From Armillaria gallica (taxonomy: Eukaryota; Basidiomycota; Agaricomycetes; Agaricales; Physalacriaceae): a DNA stretch of 64,000 nt. The notes beneath the pieces were generated by a model. That model searched no databases. It worked only from the letters and a program-made list of their open reading frames with translations, and had not been told where the DNA came from. The translations under genes were made by a program, and so were the position numbers. Below are positions 58,216-64,000 of this stretch, piece after piece (position 1 is the first letter of the stretch; each line of letters begins with the position of its first letter). The stretch is from the NCBI GenBank assembly GCA_037576215.1, contig JBANDB010000001.1, forward strand, positions 3,410,001-3,474,000, written 5' to 3'.

Positions 58216-60216
58216 GTTCGAATGATAGCTTAGCTTGGGGATATGCATTCACGAGAATATTTTCGCTTTATAGCCGGCTGGTATTGGCGACTGAAAACGA
58301 AAATATGGAGGAATATTCCAGGATAGCCCTCCAGACCGGTTTCGAAAAGACGTATCATGTCCTGAGATTGAAAGATGTGGTACCTAACAGAAGAGATCAC
58401 CGAGTTCCCGAACCGAACGGAGGGGTCTGAGTACCGTGGTTGTCCTTAACACAAATCCTGGTCGAGGAAGAACTAGATAAATTTTTGCTCAGCTAGCTCT
58501 GGTACGATTTTGTCTTTCGAAAACGAAGGCCTCCTTTACCTCGAGCGTTCATACTTCATGGGCTTGGCATCTATATACTTTTTTTTAGTCGTACCAGGTT
58601 CCCCGAGCCAGCATTGACAGCTTGATGATCAGCGTGATGCATAGGCACGACGGGTACTGGACATAGCGACCTCGACAGACCTTGTGTACACTGGACAGAG
58701 CATTAAGGCCTTAGGCCTCAAGACTTGTTCGTCATTTTGATCAGCGCGTGCTTCATGGAGGTCCAGACGATGTTGCCAAGCAGTTAACCTCGAAGCCGGC
58801 TTGGGGAATCCTCGCAGAAAGCAACGCAGTCAGAAAGACCTGGTGACCTGTCGACTCCAATGAAAGAACGTCAACTCCACGTGAGCACTGAAAGACCGTT
58901 GCAAAGACTTCCTAGGATGTCTTATATTTACGCGCCAAGGATTGACATGCAGACACTCTCAATGCTACTGGGTTTAAGAAAGACTGGTTCAGAGCTTAAT
59001 GATGCTTCTGATGCTGGCCACTTTGATGGCATCATCATTCAAAAGCATCATAGTAGGAGTGGGAAAGTGTTCTGATGTTTTGCCCTTGTCACGATAGAAT
59101 TCGTGGGCATTAGGTCGACGTGGGAGGTTCTTAGTTGAGGAACTGTGCGGACTCCACCGCGCGTAGATGAGCAATGCATTCCTTAGGGTGTTTAGACAGT
59201 ACACCCGTTGCCTTTTTCGCCTTTCTGTCAGTTATCCTGTACCAATATCCAAGTCAGTCGCAAAAAAGCACCTTTTGGGTCTTTGCAGCTGCTGCCCGTC
59301 ATTCCCAATGCCGTATCCTTTGATATGCGGGCTATCCAGTTTATCATCGAGAACAAATATTGTACCAGTAAAATGAGCTTCGCGACAATCCGGTAAGTAT
59401 CTATTTGAAAGTTGACATCAAGCTATATCATTGAATGGCGCCTTGACTTACATCGACCGCCTGCATAAATCTGAGTTCTCCGTGCGCTTGTGAAGTGTCA
59501 GAAACATCTTTGAGCGTTAATTATTAGGCTGTGATGGCGAAATACCTGTCTCTTCTCGTAGTGGTGTAGTAGATCACCTTAACGGTTTGTGGTAGATATC
59601 CTTGACCGCAGCCGGATTCAATCATAAGCTGGCAGCAAAAAGTTCGAGTTAACGTGCTCCGATACGGTGGATCTACGGGCCCAAGTGTGACATACACCAG
59701 CAGTTCTTTGAAGCTTCGCGAACTTCGACGACTGAGGAATTGCACTGGGTGAGGGGGGTCAAAGATATGCCAGACCCGAAGTCGAAGAGTCGCAAATGGC
59801 AATTGGGACGTCAATCAAGGTCTAAGACGGCACAGTTGGGTTTCAAAGATACCCCGGCGGGGTATGGGGATGGTCTGGATGCGGTGGGGAATTTGTCTTG
59901 GTCTGTATCCGGAAGCATACGGATGAAAGCCCAACGGGGCCCCGTCTACTAACAAAACGGAAATGCTTGTGGGTATAGTAAGTACCGTAGAAAGAAAAAT
60001 CGGCCTGTATAGATAGCTGCGAGGAGGATGGCTGATAGAAGGGATGTGGGTTAATGTTCATACCGTAGTCCGGCAAGGCTCGAGCTTTCTCGGCCCCGGC
60101 TATTGAACCACGTGATATAGGGGCATGTGAATCTGGGGTACCCCGGAGTCCTCGTCCGTTCATCTTCTTCTTTCTTCTTCGCCGACACCTTTTCACCTCC
60201 ACCGCCTGGATGTACC
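58216..60216. other. Intergenic
   Basis: Promoter of paralogue 3 on the left and of the kinase gene on the right. Nothing recognisable in between; 58860-59400 has only short unsupported frames. Confidence 0.45.
58266..58272 (-). promoter_or_regulatory. TATA box of DUF5648-like paralogue 3
   Basis: Minus-strand CTATAAA about 53 bases upstream of the ATG at 58215, in the same context as in paralogue 2. Confidence 0.55.
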
Positions 60217-61905
60217 ATGAGCTCAATGTTTCGCATCACCCCCAGCCTATGGGACAAGATCCACCATTTTGCTAGCTTCCCCCAGACGGGAGGTGAGTTG
60301 GTCAAGCTTGTCGAAGGATCTTCTGGTATTCATGCTTGTTACCCTAGTGTCTCTACAACAGATGGTTCTTTTTGGAAAGAATCCTAGCCAGGGGACTCTT
60401 CTGAAGGCTAGCCAATTTCTTGCTGGTACGCCATCTTCTGTCTGGCTCAGGAGAAATGTGACTCACGGTCGTGTGCTACACAGAGGAGCTCCCCGTTCGT
60501 TTGGCTCACCGCGTCAAAGAACTTGACGAACTGCCACACAACCTCAGCTCCATGCCTTCTATAAAGAAAGTGAAGAACTGGTATGCACAGTCATTCGAAG
60601 TGAGTCATTGGTATATGGTTATTCCACCTACCCCTTCACAACCAAATAACGGCCAGGAACTCATAACGTTTCCCCAAATCGTTCTTCCGCAAGATATTCG
60701 GCGTGCTTTGATTGGAACGCGTGACGACAAGCTTTCGTCTCTTCCTGAACCTGTTCCGAATCCATCTTTGGCGCAATTAGTAGAAGACTATGCCAATAAT
60801 CCTCATCTGCATACAAGTTACCATGGTGGATCGCAAGGCAAGACGAATCTGAACGGAAATGGTGGCAATGGGTTCAATAAGCTGAAGCTGAGAGTTCCTA
60901 TGGAGAGAAGGTGAATCTCTTTCCCTCATGATCTATTCATTGAAGACGAATCTCATTAGGTACTATGCCAATACCGACAACATTGATTGGCCTCCCCAAG
61001 TGCGGGATTACAACGCGCGCTTCACTAAGTCTCTGGAGGCGATCAAGAGTCGTCATGACCCCACCGTAACAACTGTGGCACAGGGCGTTCTTGAATGGAA
61101 ACGTAGCAAAGGGGAAAGAAACATCGGGCTCGACGTTCAGGCATGGCTGGACCGGTTTTATCTATCACGTATCGGCATCCGCTTCTTGATTGGACAACGT
61201 GTGTTTTTTCCCTTTGCAATACGCGCACTCACTTACCGTATGGTCCAGATATTGCATTGAACAGCGAGCAATCGCACGATGACTATGTCGGAATAATTTG
61301 CACCAATGCCAACGTTCACGACATTGTGCAAGAAGCCATTGAAAATGCGCGGTTCGTATGCGAAGAACATTACGCCATGTTCAAAGGACCTCCCGTTCAA
61401 CTCATTTGTCCTCCCGACCTTTGCTTCCCTTATGTCCCCGGCCATCTTTCGCATATTGTCTTCGAGCTCTTGAAGAACTCTCTGCGTGCGGTTGTGGAAA
61501 GATTTGGCATTGATGCAGAAAATGGATATCCACCTATAAAGGTGGTGGTGGTAGAAGGCACAGAAGATATTACCATAAAAATCAGCGACGAAGGCGGCGG
61601 CATACCCCGAAGCGCCATACCATTAATCTGGACTTACATGTATACGACGATGGAAGGTCAAGGCGTGTCTGAAGATTTTAACGCAAGCGATTTCAAGGCT
61701 CCTATGGCAGGATTCGGTTATGGACTGCCGTTATCAAGATTGGTGAATTGCCTCTGTTTGCTTTGAGATCTACTGGCTAATGACCTGGTGGCAGTATGCA
61801 CGATACTTTGGTGGAGACCTTCGACTGATAGCCATGGACGGATTTGGGACAGATGTGTATATCCACCTCAATCGGCTGTCGAGCAGTCGAGAACCGTTAC
61901 CGTAG
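60217..61905 (+). CDS. Mitochondrial pyruvate dehydrogenase kinase
   Basis: Seven exons (60217-60292, 60348-60425, 60484-60599, 60657-60910, 60960-61198, 61249-61742, 61795-61905) give 455 residues with no break. N-terminal helical domain: QMVLFGKNPSQGTLLKASQF and ELPVRLAHRVKELDELPHNL. GHKL ATPase: N-box ELLKNSLRAVVE, G1 DEGGGIPRS, G2 GFGYGLPLSRLYARYFGGDL. These match the protein kinases that phosphorylate and switch off pyruvate dehydrogenase E1 in the matrix. The branched-chain kinase is a close relative and cannot be fully excluded. An insert rich in Asn/Gly (TNLNGNGGNGFN) lies in the middle. Confidence 0.93.
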
Positions 61906-64000
61906 ATGTATCGTATCTGATCATCTAACGAAGGACCTTTCTGCCTTCAATACTCCACCGAAATGTACTACTACTAATATATCTCAAAACTACTTCGAAA
62001 AACACAGAAAATTGGTTTGTATTGGGATTGTTTGGCGCCCATAGGAAGAGGCCTTGCTCGTCTGTAGCGTCTATCTTATGAGTTGCAGAACGCTTTGCTT
62101 AAAGGTGACCCTTCGATGCCCTGTGTACACGCGTGATCAAACAAACTTGTCCGCTCCCGAGTTTAGATAGAAGGTTATAGGACGCATTAGCGCTTAGTGC
62201 AAATCCCCCCAAGAATCCTGATTCCTCATTTTAAGCGAAATGACGCACAATGGCCGCACAGTCCAAGTTATGGTGGCCGTCGACACCCCTAGGCACCAAG
62301 GACTCAACACGCAAAGATACTAGAAAACTATACCATTAAAGCACCAAGTATCCCTACGTACACCCACATTAGCTACTGGGGCTAGCCACGAGCAAACGCC
62401 AGCGCGTTTCTGTACATAGTTTACGGGTTGCGGTTTCAAAATATAGAGTCAAAAAAAAAAGCACAATGGCCGCACATGTGGTCAAAGGAAGGAAGGAAGG
62501 AATTTTTATTACCCGACGGTGCTCCTCAACAGAAGCGTGCCGGCGTCCGTACTACAGTCCCCCGGATACATCTACGCTAGCTACTGCGTGTCTACTGTAC
62601 CTAGTGAGGAATGCGACTGCTACGGTACCGAACCACTCCTACGCTCTGCCGCTATGGTCAAGCCCCATCATGAGTACTCCCTCACGGGGAACTCCTTGTG
62701 ATCCGAAAAATTTCGGGATTGAAAATTTTTGTTATTTGATTAACCGTAACAAGTGCGCACAGTGCGCCCACTATCTACATAGTACTAAGATGCGGTGGCG
62801 GACCTGGTGCTCAGGCCCGTCTTTCCCTTGCGCCTAGCCCCTCTATTCAGTGACCTGATTTCTTCAGGTGTCGGCGTGGAATGTGGAGTCTATTGAAAGA
62901 ATTGCAGTGGCGTAGTGATTTCGAGAATGCCGAAAGTGCTCGAAAGTTCAGCTATAGTCTGGCAAGCCGCTTTATTATACACTCGCGGGCGGAACTCGTA
63001 GTTCAAGTAGTAATCCGAGTCTTTGACTAGGTTCCGTACAAAAAGGAGGACCCAGAAATTAGAGACGGTGATTGGATCAAGCTATGTACATGGAAACTTC
63101 ACGTCATTGAACACTAAGTCTAACCCTGAAGAAAGTTTGAACAAGATTACAGTTGAACAAGATTACATTGATGATGGAATGACACCTTAGTTAGACTCGA
63201 GCAGTGAGACTAATGCGAGTTCACGGAGAAAGGTTCACTGGTAGTGGGGTTCTGTCATAAATTTGAGATCCCTCACACTGCAGCTGCTTCAAACTACAGC
63301 GATGGAGCATGCGTGTTTTGAGTCTCAAGTACCGCCTCAGTAATGTCCGTCTAAGATTTGAAGACATGCGACAATTGGTGTTGTGGACCTGGAGATTGAG
63401 CCGCAAGGCCCGTCGTGTCAACTTGAAATTTGTTACCGAACAGTTACGTCTATACCCCAGAACATACTGTCGACTTGGTTAGCCTGTTACAGATTCCCCG
63501 ACTTTGGAAAATACAAAGCTGAAGTTGGACTTAAGACGTCGGCGATTAGACATTCGAATTCAAACATCTCGGCATCCAAAGATGCCCGTTACTCCTATTA
63601 GTATTTGGCTTCCAAAGGCGGTGAGTACAGTGTCGTGAGCCCGGCGCTGGACATCAAGCGGGGTTACCCGTGCCTGTTAGATCGCTTAGCTGAGCTCCGT
63701 ACTACCTTGCTCGCAGGATAAGCATCAAAGGAAGCATCCAATATGTCCCAATTATGTTCCAGAGATAATTAACTGGACCTCGGGCCTCGGCCTCGGGTCT
63801 CATCGATCCGACAATGCTTGATTGCAAGGAGTAAGTGATCAATCGCAGTAAGACCTGCGCCAATCCCGATCGTTAATTTGGGCGGTATATCACGTGATAG
63901 TTTCCCGATTCAGTAACGTTCGGCCGTGTCGTCATTCAGGTCTATCATCGGCAATGGTGAAACGAACTAACGGGTCCTATTCCAAAGCAAAACGTCTTGT
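61906..64000. other. No recognisable gene
   Basis: The string GCACAATGGCCGCACA occurs twice (62246 and 62461). Short frames at 62466-62837 and 63221-63601 are unsupported. A palindrome-like AAAAATTTCGGGATTGAAAA lies near 62706. No gene is called. Confidence 0.4.

Overview
The window is nuclear DNA of a filamentous fungus, almost certainly a mushroom-forming basidiomycete (Agaricomycetes). The evidence is the dense 45-60 nt GT-AG introns, a LOV/PAS photoreceptor of the white collar-1 type without a GATA zinc finger, a three-exon secreted repeat family typical of Agaricomycetes, and the general gene style. No tRNA, rRNA, CRISPR or bacterial feature was seen. All calls come from reading translations by eye; no search was run.

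Layout. (1) 1-2392: no recognisable gene. (2) 2393-4973: a conserved-looking low-complexity protein gene. (3) 4974-23200: a repeat-rich accessory zone with few intact genes. It holds two inverted copies of an orphan membrane/coiled-coil gene (7.0-8.4 and 15.9-17.3 kb), remnants of an ABCC-type transporter, a dead LINE RNase H end, a truncated NRAMP copy, a small IFI6/ISG12-like gene, and a CNNM/CBS fragment split by a 527-bp MITE with a perfect 8-bp target duplication. It ends with a near full-length NRAMP metal transporter. (4) 24.0-29.6 kb: a 2-oxoglutarate/Fe(II) oxygenase and a ferric reductase. (5) 30.1-38.2 kb: a two-finger CCCH protein and a BTB plus CAP-Gly fusion protein. (6) 40.4-43.0 kb: a zinc alcohol dehydrogenase with ten exons and an uncharacterised gene. 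(7) 43.9-52.9 kb: a chitin synthase activator (SKT5/CHS4) ending in CVIM, a white collar-1 photoreceptor, ribosomal protein L10 and a small orphan gene. (8) 53.4-58.3 kb: three tandem paralogues of a secreted DUF5648-like repeat protein. (9) 60.2-61.9 kb: a mitochondrial pyruvate dehydrogenase kinase. (10) 61.9-64.0 kb: nothing recognised.

Genes for divalent metals and iron chemistry (CNNM fragment, two NRAMP copies, ferric reductase, Fe(II) oxygenase) lie together between 17.7 and 29.6 kb. That is suggestive of a metal-homeostasis neighbourhood, but several are broken.

Many genes carry single-base frame breaks. One lies in RPL10, which is essential, so at least some are probably consensus errors. 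This should temper any pseudogene reading of NRAMP, the ferric reductase, the oxygenase and SKT5.
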